Source: Rehmannia glutinosa
Taxonomy: Eukaryota; Streptophyta; Magnoliopsida; Lamiales; Orobanchaceae
Direction of reading: 5' to 3'
Length of the DNA: 64,000 nt
Assembly: GCA_016081115.2 (NCBI GenBank)
Contig: CM071933.1
Coordinates: 55,752,660 to 55,816,659, forward strand
Made by a program: the position numbers and the translations under genes
Shown here: positions 22,647-31,850 of the stretch, one piece after another
Layout: each line of letters starts with the position of its first letter
How positions within the stretch are numbered: position 1 is the first letter of the stretch
The notes under the pieces: model-generated
Databases searched by the model: none
Seen by the model: the letters and a program-made list of their open reading frames with translations, nothing else
What the model was told of the DNA's origin: nothing

Positions 22647-22669
22647 ACTTACACCCCTTGGGACCTACA

Positions 22670-22674
22670 TTGAG
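22670..22674. repeat. C2 target site duplication, right copy
   Basis: TTGAG, identical to 8601-8605. Confidence 0.92.
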
Positions 22675-22870
22675 TTTAGTGGGAGGGTTCCAACCTAGCC
22701 ATAAATCACATTTATTTCTCCTATAGAGAAATATGCTTAAGATTTTGGGGTTTTAGGTTATCGCCATATTGTAGTAGTTTTGGGTCTACTCTGCATTTCT
22801 TATGCATCATATACGAAATCTATTTGTTGTATACAACCTCATTTTATTTTGAATTTTATAATTCGGAAAA

Positions 22871-23700
22871 ATGTCTGCTCATTCACTTGTCCATGATACT
22901 ATCTAAAAATCAACTTGTTGGAGAAAATTATATTGATTGGAAAAGATATTTCATGATTGTTCTCACCTTTGTGGAGAAGCTAAAATTTATGCTAATCGAA
23001 CCATGTCCCACTTTGTTCCCCCGGGGGTCTCGGCGAACAAAAGGAGGCTTATGATAAATGGACTCATTTCGATGAGATGGCCCGTTGCTACATTTTGGGA
23101 TCTATCTCAAATGTGTTGCAGTAAACATCAGTATGAATATTGCTACGAAATCATGGAAAGCCTCGGGGAAATGTTCGAGCACCAGGGACGGTAGGCCAAG
23201 CGGCCATTAGGTCTATAATGAACATGCGCATGAAGCCTGGGGACGCTTTGTCGAGATCATATGCTTGCATTGATCGCTCGATTTAATGTGGCTGAGGTTT
23301 TAGGGGCCGAGATCAAATCGGAGACTCGAGGTTGAGATGGCTTTGGAGACTCTCCCGATATGTTCTCAGATTCAAAGTTAGTTATTACATGAACAAGCTT
23401 AACATGTCCCCTGGTCGAGTGATGAAATAGCTCCAAAATCTTGAGAATGTTTTAAAGACCAATAGTGGTGATGCATTTATTCATTACTTTGTTGGACCAT
23501 CCTCTTCCGAGTCGAAAGGCAATGGAGGTAATAAGAGGATAAAATCAATAAGAAGGCCTCACAAAGAAAAGGCTAAGAAGGCTAAGACAGGATGGCAAAC
23601 CTAAGGGGAGTACTTCAATTGTGGAGAAAAGGGTCATTGGAAGAGAAAGCTGTCCAAAATACCTAGCTTCTAAAAAGCAAGGTGATGGTGAGTTATGTTT
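22871..23700 (+). pseudogene. gag: C3: gag of an older, unrelated Ty1/copia element
   Basis: From the ATG at 22871 the sequence codes, with frame changes, for KNQLVGENYIDWKRYFMIVL and a run toward KFMLIEPCP. Next come YDKWTHFDEMARCYILGS-like codons and a CCHC knuckle near 23611-23656 (FNCGEKGHWKR; the first Cys is Tyr and the last Cys needs a frameshift). This is the compact TNT1/Oryco-type Gag of plant copia elements, quite unlike the long Sirevirus Gag in C1, C2, C4 and C6. It is much more degraded. No LTR or primer site could be recognised upstream. Confidence 0.75.
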
Positions 23701-23852
23701 TATTAAGTCATGCTTAGTGGTTGATTTCTACGGATACTTGGATAGTAGACTGGAGACACTAATCATATCGCAATACATTGCGGGGTTCAAGTAACCAGGG
23801 AGCTCAATGAAGTAGAACATACTCACGGGGTTGGCACGGGAGTTGTGGTGTC
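23701..23852 (+). pseudogene. pol: C3 protease start, interrupted by solo LTR S1
   Basis: Codons for TWIVD, a damaged Ser-Gly and DTNHI (about 23735-23770) fit the copia protease active site with two bases missing in the D-S-G triad. QVTRELNEVEHT and VGTGVVVSV follow and are cut by S1 at 23853. The continuation resumes at 25429 with NAKAIGVVYLYFSNN. Confidence 0.65.
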
Positions 23853-23875
23853 GGTAGGTCCCAAGGGGTGTGAGT

Positions 23876-23908
23876 GTAAGGTTTAGAAGGGGGTTGAATA
23901 AACCTTAC
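23876..23908 (-). repeat. U5 hairpin of S1
   Basis: GTAAGGTTTA, 13-base loop, TAAACCTTAC; perfect stem. Confidence 0.82.
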
Positions 23909-24780
23909 CAACTTTTTCACTTTTGGTCCTTTTATAAAATTCGAGTTGACACTATCTGTTTGTGTCCTTGGTGGACATGACCAATTTAGTTAATCAGTAG
24001 AGTTAGTCACTCAACGGACTCGATCGAGTTGTTGATAGAATAACTCATTTGTTAAGATGAATTAGCTGTTGTGGTTTGTTTTATTGGAAGACTTAACACC
24101 CTTAAGTTTGGTTTAGTAATGATTTAATCTTGGGTTTTAGTACTTAGAGCTTATCGGTTGGATAGCAAATATGTCGGAAGAATTAAATAAATAAGATGTA
24201 GGAATTAAAGTCTGCTGAAATGTAAATGACACGATAAGTTTTTATAGAGGTTCGAAGATGGGGTAATTCTTCTACTCCTCTCTTCTCCAACTCTGGAGGA
24301 ATCCACTAAGTATTGATCGGTATACGAGTGGTAAGTCCGGATACAAGTCTTGATCACACGGTGACTTGATCCTTTGGGACTCGATGCGGAGATGCCTTGG
24401 TCACTCACCGGTGGCTTCTCGTCCGACTCGGCTTCTTCACGGGCAGTGCGCTTTGCTACTGATTAAAAAAGACACTTACTCAAGCTCTTTGGATTTGATC
24501 ACGAAGCCCTCCAAAAACTTGAGACTGGTTCGACCTTGAACCTTCCTACAATCCTTCGTGGAATGTAGACCCTTGATTCTTCAACAATTTCCTCTTCAAC
24601 TGATTGAAGTTATCTTTCCTTCACAGTGAGTGTTGGATTGATTTTTCTTCGTAATGTAGGCTTGAGGATTAATCTTGAATGATTTGAGAATATTTTTGGT
24701 CACGAGATATAGCTTTCTTCTTGCTCGTATTTGTTTTTAATTGTCAAGGTAACCAACATTCTCTCAAATAAACTCCTCGG

Positions 24781-24789
24781 CCTTTTATA
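24781..24789 (-). promoter_or_regulatory. TATA box of S1
   Basis: CCTTTTATA on the plus strand at the family position. A solo LTR can keep promoter activity and could drive transcripts leftwards. Confidence 0.55.
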
Positions 24790-25428
24790 GTGTTCTTTTG
24801 AAAATTTGCCCGTTGAAGAGATAGGCTTATTCTCAAAAGACACTTGTGGTCGTTGGCTTGTCTTGTTGCGATCCTTGGAATTGCCACTTCCTCGTATGAA
24901 TTGTTCTCCGGCTTTTGAGTTACGACATGGTGCAGTGCTTCCCATTGGTTTATTCCTTTTGCACGCTTAAGGGTGAGCACTTCGAGAAAGGTAGTATGGA
25001 GGTATTACTTGTTTAAGTAATTCTCTTGATTTACGGCAACGGATCTCTTTGATTATCTCGACTGACCGCATTTCCTTGCTTTCCCCAGGTGACTTAAGTC
25101 GATTTCAAATCATCGGATGACTCTTGTCACTTCAACTTGAGACTTGGCTATCTTGAGTTGACTTGACCGATACTCTACTCGATTGCATCTCATTTGCTCC
25201 TTGATCGAGTTCCCGTCTTCTCTTCTTTGCCATACTCAAATTTGTCTTGCGGCAATGAGTCTTCCATCTAGTCTCCGGTTGTCTTCTTGCATGTTTAGGC
25301 ATACCGACTTAACTCGGCTTGACCAGCCCTATTTATTACAATGCGTTTACAACGAAAATGGGGTGCCAACTTCCTATTCTAAGTTTTACATGGCATTCAT
25401 CAAAATCTAAACAATAAATTTCCCAACA

Positions 25429-25975
25429 ATTAATGCAAAAGCTATTGGAGTTGTTTATCTTTATTTTAGCAATAATATGTGGTTTTAAATAATTGTTATT
25501 ATGTCGAGATATTACTAGAAATTTAGTAATTGTTGATTACGAAGTGTTACAATGGGAAGCCTTCAACAATAACTTTTACAAATCGAAACTTTTAATGATT
25601 CTTTTTGTTGATCATGATTCTTTATGTGAATAATGCTAAAGATTATAAATAGTTAGTTAGATCATATATGATGGTGCCATCAATGTTTTATTTTATCATA
25701 TTATAATTATAAAACATATGTAGCGACTCATAATCTATTTGAGTTAATAGCCATGTTTTTGGATGCTTTTAGGGATTATAAGAATGAAGTGGAAAATCAA
25801 TTTAGCAAAAGAATGAAAATTACTCAAAATGATAGATGTGGAGAATATGAAACTTCTTTTGATGAGTTTTCTTTGAGGATCGACATTATTCATCAAATTG
25901 TTGCATCATATTCACCTCAATCAAAGCAACAAGGATATTATGTCTATTTTCACCAATGGCGGTTGATATTATCTT
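25429..25975 (+). pseudogene. pol: C3 protease end to integrase core fragment
   Basis: The start (AKAIGVVYLYFSNN) continues the protease cut at 23852. Degraded sequence follows, then a readable integrase core piece (25753-25975): FRDYKNEVENQFSKRMKITQ, NDRCGEYET, where the second catalytic Asp is present in the DRxGEY motif, and IIHQIVASYSPQSKQQG. The codons that follow no longer match integrase, so the catalytic Glu and all of RT and RNase H are missing before the Athila LTR-like block at 26037. Confidence 0.75.
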
Positions 25976-26036
25976 GAATAAAGCTCTTGTTTGTAAGGGA
26001 CATATGAATAATGATTTTGTAAATTTTAAAACATTA

Positions 26037-28330
26037 TGATAGCTTATTGCCTTTGTTCGCCTTATTTTTAGCTTCACTTTGCAAGTGAACGGCGTAGTTA
26101 ATAGATAGGGTAAGCCGAGGTCGATCCCACAGAGACTAATAAATCGATGCACTAAGTATTGAGATTGTAATATTATTATTTTTATTTAGACTATCGATAG
26201 GTGATTGTTGTTTTATAAAATTAAGACAATATTTTATCATAATAAGAACAAAGCAAAAGCTACGATTGAAAAGATCAAGTAGATGAATGGATTCGTGGTT
26301 ATTATTTGATTAATCTCCTCTTGTTATCCTTTTAATCAAAACCAAAGTTATTATCTAACTTCCCTATTAGATGATCACCAAAAGTAATTTATCCTCTCTC
26401 CCGAGACACAATAAAAACGTTGATTGAATTATCTATGCTAGCATCTCTACTCAACATAAGATAAACAACTCCCAAAAGTATAAAAGATCGAGTTATCCTC
26501 ACAAATATTCACAGACTTCTCAATCATGCAAAATATTCATGTCAAACACTCAAGATCTAGTATTGCAACTCATCTCTCAAATTATGAATGAATACATCAA
26601 GCATGTTAAACCATTGGCCATATGATAAAATAAGTAATAAAGCAAAGTACTCGAATAGAGTTCGAAATAATAATTTCAATTCAAATTAAACATCAAACAA
26701 GAGTCAATTAACCTAATCCCAAACTCAGGAATCATAAGGTGTTTAGTTTGGACATGGGGTATATGCAACTCATAGACAAATTGTTCATATTCATGTCAAA
26801 CTAGATGAAAATAGAAAATACAATGGAGTAAGAAAACTCAGCCCGTGCGTCAAGTCGAACCACTTATTTTTTCCTCGAACATACGCACGGGCCGTGTACT
26901 TACGCACGACTAGCAGTGTCTATGTGAACATCAAATCCTGTGATCTCACACACACACGGACCATGCCTATGCGCACAGGCTGCCCGTGCGTGGCCATATC
27001 TCGCCCGGTTCGTCCGATATCTTCTCGGTTGAACTCTAAATTTCACATATTCGCTTGATTCTTGATGGTCCTTTACTGCAATGCTCCGATTTTCCACAAA
27101 AGTGCTACAAACATCGTTATTTTCTGCAAAACGAGCAAAGCGTAATATCTTTTCCACTTTATGAGAACACGACCCATTTTACTATGTTAATGCATGTGTA
27201 TCAACCTATTATATCCACAATTATGCCCAAAATACATGCAAAACTCACACTAATCAAACCCTCAAACTTTAATTATTGCGATCCGATCAACACTTTATAA
27301 ACAAGACAAAACACAAGTGGGAGGAATGAAAAGCAATAAAAAAGAACAACACAACAAAACTCATGTTGATATCCATAGGCATCAAGCAATGAATACCTCA
27401 AATATCTAACCTAGAACACGTTTCAATAAAACCATGGCAAACGCTTTGAATCACGACTCTTCTCGATCAAGTGTATGCTCTCCTCTCAAGTGTATTAGGG
27501 ATGTGTTTATGCTCAAATCATATCAATGATGAAGAATTACTATAAGCTTGCAAATCGTCTCAAATCTTCGCCACTAAAGTGTATGAAATTCATGAATCAA
27601 AAAGGACTTTTCATTTGGTTGTAATGAAGGCTCTTTGGTTAGGGTAGGGAAATATAGATAAAGTGACTCAAATTCGAGGCGTATAGTAGTAAGCACATCT
27701 TTCATTCGAATAAACCATCCTCACTTAAATCCAATATGCTACTTTTTACAACAAAATATAATATGACTATTACAACTTGTCTTGGGCGGAAGTCGAGTCG
27801 AGATGTACTCTTTTCGCAAGATAAATACGTCCCCACTAGTGCTCATGGTGCGACGTAATATCCCCAAAGATAAAAGCGCTTAACATCTTTAGTGCGTAGC
27901 ACCAGCGACACAAAAGCACCTTTCGAACTTGAAGGAGTGAGGCTGGTAGTTGGACACGAATGCGAGAATGAGTTGTTCTTTAAGATATTACAAATACTTT
28001 TAACAACACTTCGGAATATGCGAGAGAGATATGTCATCAACTTTTCATATCCCCTTTTCCTTTTCTTTTATAGAACTCAAAAAAATTTCACCTCACATTA
28101 CAATCCCACCTACAAGTTCATTCATAGTAACTCATCCATAAAGTCGATTTTTTTTTTTTTTTTTTTTTTCAACTCTTTCATGAGTTTTCATCATTTTTTT
28201 CCTCCTTTTTTCTTTTCTTTTATTCCCACAAACCAACCCTCGCACAATTATCTAAATTCTTGATTTCATCCAATTCAACCTTATTCAACCCTCTTACTCA
28301 ATTCTATACGCTCAAGTTTAGGGTGACGGA
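26037..28330 (-). repeat. G1: Ty3/gypsy (Athila/Tat-type) LTR-like block
   Basis: The left edge TGATAGCTTATTGCC leads into AGGTCGATCCCACAGAGACT (about 26126), the conserved motif near the 3' end of many plant Tat/Athila LTRs. The G2 LTR has the counterpart TCGTCTCCACAGGGATTG at 51540. A GC-rich patch with CACGGGCCGTG lies at 26825-27005. The right end is not defined; no clear CA-terminus or purine tract was found. It differs strongly from the G2 LTR, so they are different families or very old copies. Scattered open frames inside are not coding. Confidence 0.5.
28148..28169. repeat. T22 homopolymer
   Basis: An unbroken run of 22 T within an AT-rich, C+T-biased stretch; no SINE or LINE body is recognisable beside it. 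Confidence 0.9.
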
Positions 28331-29134
28331 TATATCAAGTTAAGGCTTAAAATGTGGCTATCAAAAAAATAGGCAATGAGCTCAAATTAGCTAACTAGGA
28401 AATTCAATATCATTTGGTAGGCAAAAGGCTTGAAAGGCTTAACAAAAAAATGGCCTTAAATCATTTTCACAAATCGCATACAATATGTGGCCTTTGAGAG
28501 AGACCGAGCAAGTTCTAGAATTCTAATCAACATGAACGATACACTCAAAACAACAAATAAGTCCGCATATAATGAAGCGCAAGGCTTAAAAGCTCACGAG
28601 GCTTGCAAATTCATAAATCGAAGCATAACATCCATGTTTTCAATATTTTCAATATTCACATGCTCTATATCATCCATTCTCAGCTTGATCACTTCACGCT
28701 CAACACCCAATCAAAACAGGACAAAATTTCATCTCAAATCATCCCCCAAGTCGCAACGCACACAACCAAAACCGTTTTACTCACTCCCTAAGACCTACTA
28801 AAGCGTAAACATGCTAAAAGCGTAAACGTTCGTCTAATGCAATGCAACCTAAATTCTCTACATGCAACTTTATGAAATGCAAAAAAAAAATATTCTCTCC
28901 ACACCCTTCATATCAAAATGAACTATCTCTCCCCCAAACTTGAATGAAATTATATCGCATACAAGGAAAGATAGAATTTCAATAAAGAAAAATGTGGATT
29001 CAACCTGGTTCAGCTGCGGGGTGGCGGTGGATAGTGGCCCCGAGAGATGTCTTCTTTGGGTCATTTGTCGTATCATTTCGAGGAGCTCCTCTTGCCACCG
29101 ATCGGTTTGTCAAGTTCCAATGTTGTTGCTCGCA
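28331..29134. other. Non-coding stretch between G1 late ORF and LTR-like block
   Basis: AT-rich with AAGGCTTGAAAGGCTTAAC-type short repeats (28400-28560). I recognise no gene. It is in the place of the 3' untranslated region of G1. Confidence 0.4.
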
Positions 29135-29971
29135 TCAAAGCTCGAAATTCATCATGGTGCGGTGGACTCGCTCCTCGAGGGCTAATAATCTATCATTGAA
29201 GTCATAACCCTCGCTCCTCACCCTGTGAGAACTCTCGGTATGTCCTCTGTCTTTTGTTGGTATTCTTGTTCGGCTACCCCTTTGTTTCCCAAGTATTCCA
29301 TCTCCTCTCGCCACTAAGTCCTCGTCATCGGGAGTCGCGACCCTTCGCTTTTCCGTGCGGCGTGGCCTATATAACTCTGTCATGTGCCTCGAGTTGATAA
29401 AATGTTTGGCCCCTGTTATTGATGTTATCCATGGTTGTGAGCATCGTGTTGTGCGGTGGGAATGGATGCCGGCTCTTTGTTGGAAGAGGTATATGCCCGC
29501 CTCTTCCATGATTATCTTCATAGTGTGTATCTTTGCCGGACTTATCCTCCTCTCATCCTCAATCGGATCGAAGGCCCTAACATCGATGTTGAAGTGTCGG
29601 CAATCGGAGTAACCATACCCCCAATCATGATGGTGCCCCAACTTTGCTAGGCCACCTGGTCTATCTCGCTCAGTAAAATAAGCTGCGTGTTATAAGGTGT
29701 GTTGGTCAACATGCACCATATCAAATAAAGCTTTCTCACGGTCATGCCCCTATTGTTTTCTCTCGCATAGATAGAAGTGGAGGTGACTCTTTGGATATAC
29801 CAAAACACAAGGTTCGCACCCATGAGGACTTGGCGGTCCATGCCTCGTCAACCATAACACTTGTTTCCGTGTTTCCACGAGTAGTCGCGAGAATTCATCT
29901 TGCGATAGTTCCTTGATCGGGTATGCCGCGTTAGTCGGTACACACCAAAAATATTATTTACCTGGGCTCAC
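29135..29971 (-). pseudogene. G1 late ORF (Athila ORF1-like), C-terminal part
   Basis: Reading leftwards from the C4 boundary: PTNAAYPIKELSQDEFSRLL in one frame, then LMGANLVFWYIQRVTSTS, YARENNRGMTVRKLYLIWCM, and RAFDPIEDERRISPAKI to about 29560, with a charged tail (RTRIPTKDRGHTESSHRVR) to 29135. The layout (a WxxIQR-type helix, then a YxxWxM helix, then a Gly-rich turn) fits the late ORF of Athila-type gypsy elements. The start of the same ORF lies on the far side of C4 at 44087. Function unknown; frameshifted. Confidence 0.5.
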
Positions 29972-29991
29972 ATTTCCCAAGGGGTGTGAGT

Positions 29992-30024
29992 GTAAGGTTT
30001 AGAAGGGGGTTGAATAAACCTTAC
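29992..30024 (-). repeat. U5 hairpin of C4 3' LTR
   Basis: GTAAGGTTTA, 13-base loop, TAAACCTTAC; perfect stem. Confidence 0.83.
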
Positions 30025-30872
30025 CAACTTTTCGATTTAGTCCTTTTAAAAATGTTGAGTTAATACTTTGGTGAGTCTTGATGGACGGCTAAGTTAGTTA
30101 ATCAAATAGAGTTAGTCACTCACGGACTGATTGAGTTGTTGATAGAATAACTCATTGTTTAAGACTGAATTAGCTCAAGCGTGGTTTGTTTTTTGGAAGG
30201 AAGACTTAACACCCTTAAGTTTGGTTTAGTAATGATTTAATCTTTGGGTTTTAGTACTTAGAGCTTATCAGTTGGATAGCAAATATGTCGTGAGAATTAA
30301 ACAAATAAGATGCGAGGAATTAAAGTCTTTGAAATGTAAATGACACGATAAGTTTTTATAGAGGTTCGAAGATGGGGTAATTCTTCTACTCCTCTCTTCT
30401 CCAACTCCTGGAGGAATCCACTAAGTATTGATCGATATACGAGTGGTAACAGTCCGGATACAAGTCTTGATCACACGGTGACTTGATCCTTTGGGACTCG
30501 ATCGGAGATGCCTTGGTCACTCGGTGGCTTCTCGTCCGGCTCGAACTTCTTCACGAGGCGGTTTGCACTTTGCTACTCTAAAGACACTTGCTCAAGCTCT
30601 TTGGATTTGATCACGAAGCCCTCCAAAAACTTGAGGACTGGTTCGACCTTGAACCTTCCTACAATCCTTCGTGGAATGTAGACCCCTTGATTCTTCAACA
30701 ATTTCCTCTTTTGAAGTTGTCTTTCCTTCACAGTGAGTGTTGGATTGATTTCCTTCCTAATGTAGGCTTGAGGATTGATCTTGAATGACTTGAGAGTATT
30801 CTTGGTTACAGTCAAATGTTAGCTTGAATGTTCGTGGTTGGTCAGTAACCTTCTCTCGCAGTGATTCCTCGG

Positions 30873-30881
30873 CCTTTTATA
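30873..30881 (-). promoter_or_regulatory. TATA box of C4 3' LTR
   Basis: CCTTTTATA on the plus strand at the family position, preceded by CCTCGG. Confidence 0.6.
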
Positions 30882-31514
30882 GTGATCTTTCGAAATCGCC
30901 CGTTGAAGAGATAGGCTTATTTTTGAAAGTCACTTGTGGTCGTTGGCTTATCATGTTGCGATCCTTGGAATTTACGTTTCCTCGTATGAACGATTTTTGA
31001 CTTTTGAGTTCGACACGGTGCAGTGCTTCCCATTGGTTTATTCCTTTTGCATGCTTACGGGACTAAGCACTTCAAGAAAGGTAGTATGGAAGTATTACTT
31101 GTTTAAGTAATTCTCTTGATTTACGTGCAACGGATCTCTTTCGATTATCTCGACTTGATTGCGTTTCCTTGCCTTCCCCAGGTGACTTAGCGTCGACTTC
31201 AATCATCGTGGATGATTCTTTCCGTCACTTCAACTTGAGGCCCGGGCTATCTTGAGTTGACATGAGTGATACTTCACTGTTGCATCTTAGTTGCACCTTG
31301 ATCGAGTTCTGTCTTCTCTTCTTTGCCACACTGTTTGCCTCGCGGAGTCTTCCTTTAGTCTCCGGTTGTCTTCTTGCATGTTCGGGCATAGCGACTTGAC
31401 TCGCTCTACCAACCCTATCTATTACAATGCAATTTATAACAAGAATGGGGTGCCAACTTCCTATTCTAAGTTTTACATGGCATTCATCAAAATCTACAAA
31501 ATAATTTCCCAATA

Positions 31515-31530
31515 ATTTCCCCCTTTTTGA
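31515..31530 (-). promoter_or_regulatory. C4 polypurine tract
   Basis: Plus strand ATTTCCCCCTTTTTGA (element sense CAAAAAGGGGGAAAT) directly beside the 3' LTR. Confidence 0.85.
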
Positions 31531-31850
31531 TGATGCCAAAACTTAAAACATTCATACAATAATTAAACAAAGCAAAAGATACATACAGACAAATGTAGAA
31601 TCACATAATGTATGCTTAGAATCGATCTTTTATTGATCATAACATTCTTGTTCTTTACATACCTGTTTACAAAGTGTATCAGAGCTTGAACCAAAAGAAA
31701 ATGTATCGAGCTTAAATGGAACTTAAAGTTACCATGTTGATCTATATCTACACAAGTATAGAAATTGTACAATTTTATTCAATGTACTGAGAAGACTTAC
31801 ATAGAATGTATTTACGTAGTAAAATACATGAAGGGGTGGATGACAACACT
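31531..31850 (-). other. C4 untranslated stretch after the third ORF
   Basis: No coding sequence. GATGATGCCAAAACTTAAAA beside the purine tract is conserved with C2 and C5. Confidence 0.5.

Larger units (their letters stand above)
8606..22669 (+). mobile_element. C2: complete 14.06-kb Sirevirus-type Ty1/copia element
   Basis: This is the reference copy for the family in this window. It has a 5' LTR (8606-10160), primer site, gag, protease, integrase, RT-RNaseH, spacer, third ORF, purine tract and 3' LTR (21109-22669), bounded by TTGAG on both sides. The total is 14,064 bp, of which about 4.5 kb is the third ORF. The two LTRs are clearly the same sequence, and many of their differences fall at CAG/CTG sites, so the true divergence and age may be much lower than a plain count suggests. 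All ORFs are frameshifted as given. It inserted into the region upstream of old copia C3. Confidence 0.95.
21109..22669 (+). repeat. C2 3' LTR
   Basis: 1561 bp, TGTTGGGAAATTT to GGGACCTACA. It keeps CAG and CTG at several sites where the 5' LTR is altered, such as GGGCAGATTTTTG (21731), GACTCTGAGAG (21771) and ACCAGAACC (21788). Confidence 0.95.
23853..25428 (-). repeat. S1: solo Sirevirus-type LTR inside C3
   Basis: About 1576 bp. The right end is AAATTTCCCAACA; the left end reads GGTAGGTCCCAAGG where TGTAGGTCCC is expected (CTG read as CGG after the flanking C). Neither a primer site on the left nor a purine tract on the right is present, and both flanks are C3, so it is a lone LTR. The flanks GTGTC and ATTAA do not match, so the target duplication is lost or the LTR arose by recombination between different elements. 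Confidence 0.88.
29972..31514 (-). repeat. C4 3' LTR
   Basis: About 1543 bp. The inner end is TTTCCCAATA (one change from CCCAACA) next to the purine tract at 31515; the outer few bases are altered. Confidence 0.9.

Noticed and set aside
28148..28169. Poly-T as the tail of an inserted SINE or LINE
   Set aside because: No A/B-box, RT or target duplication could be seen next to it.
27892..28263. 123-codon open frame near the poly-T
   Set aside because: Its second half is low complexity (Phe run from the poly-T) and the first half has no recognisable motif.
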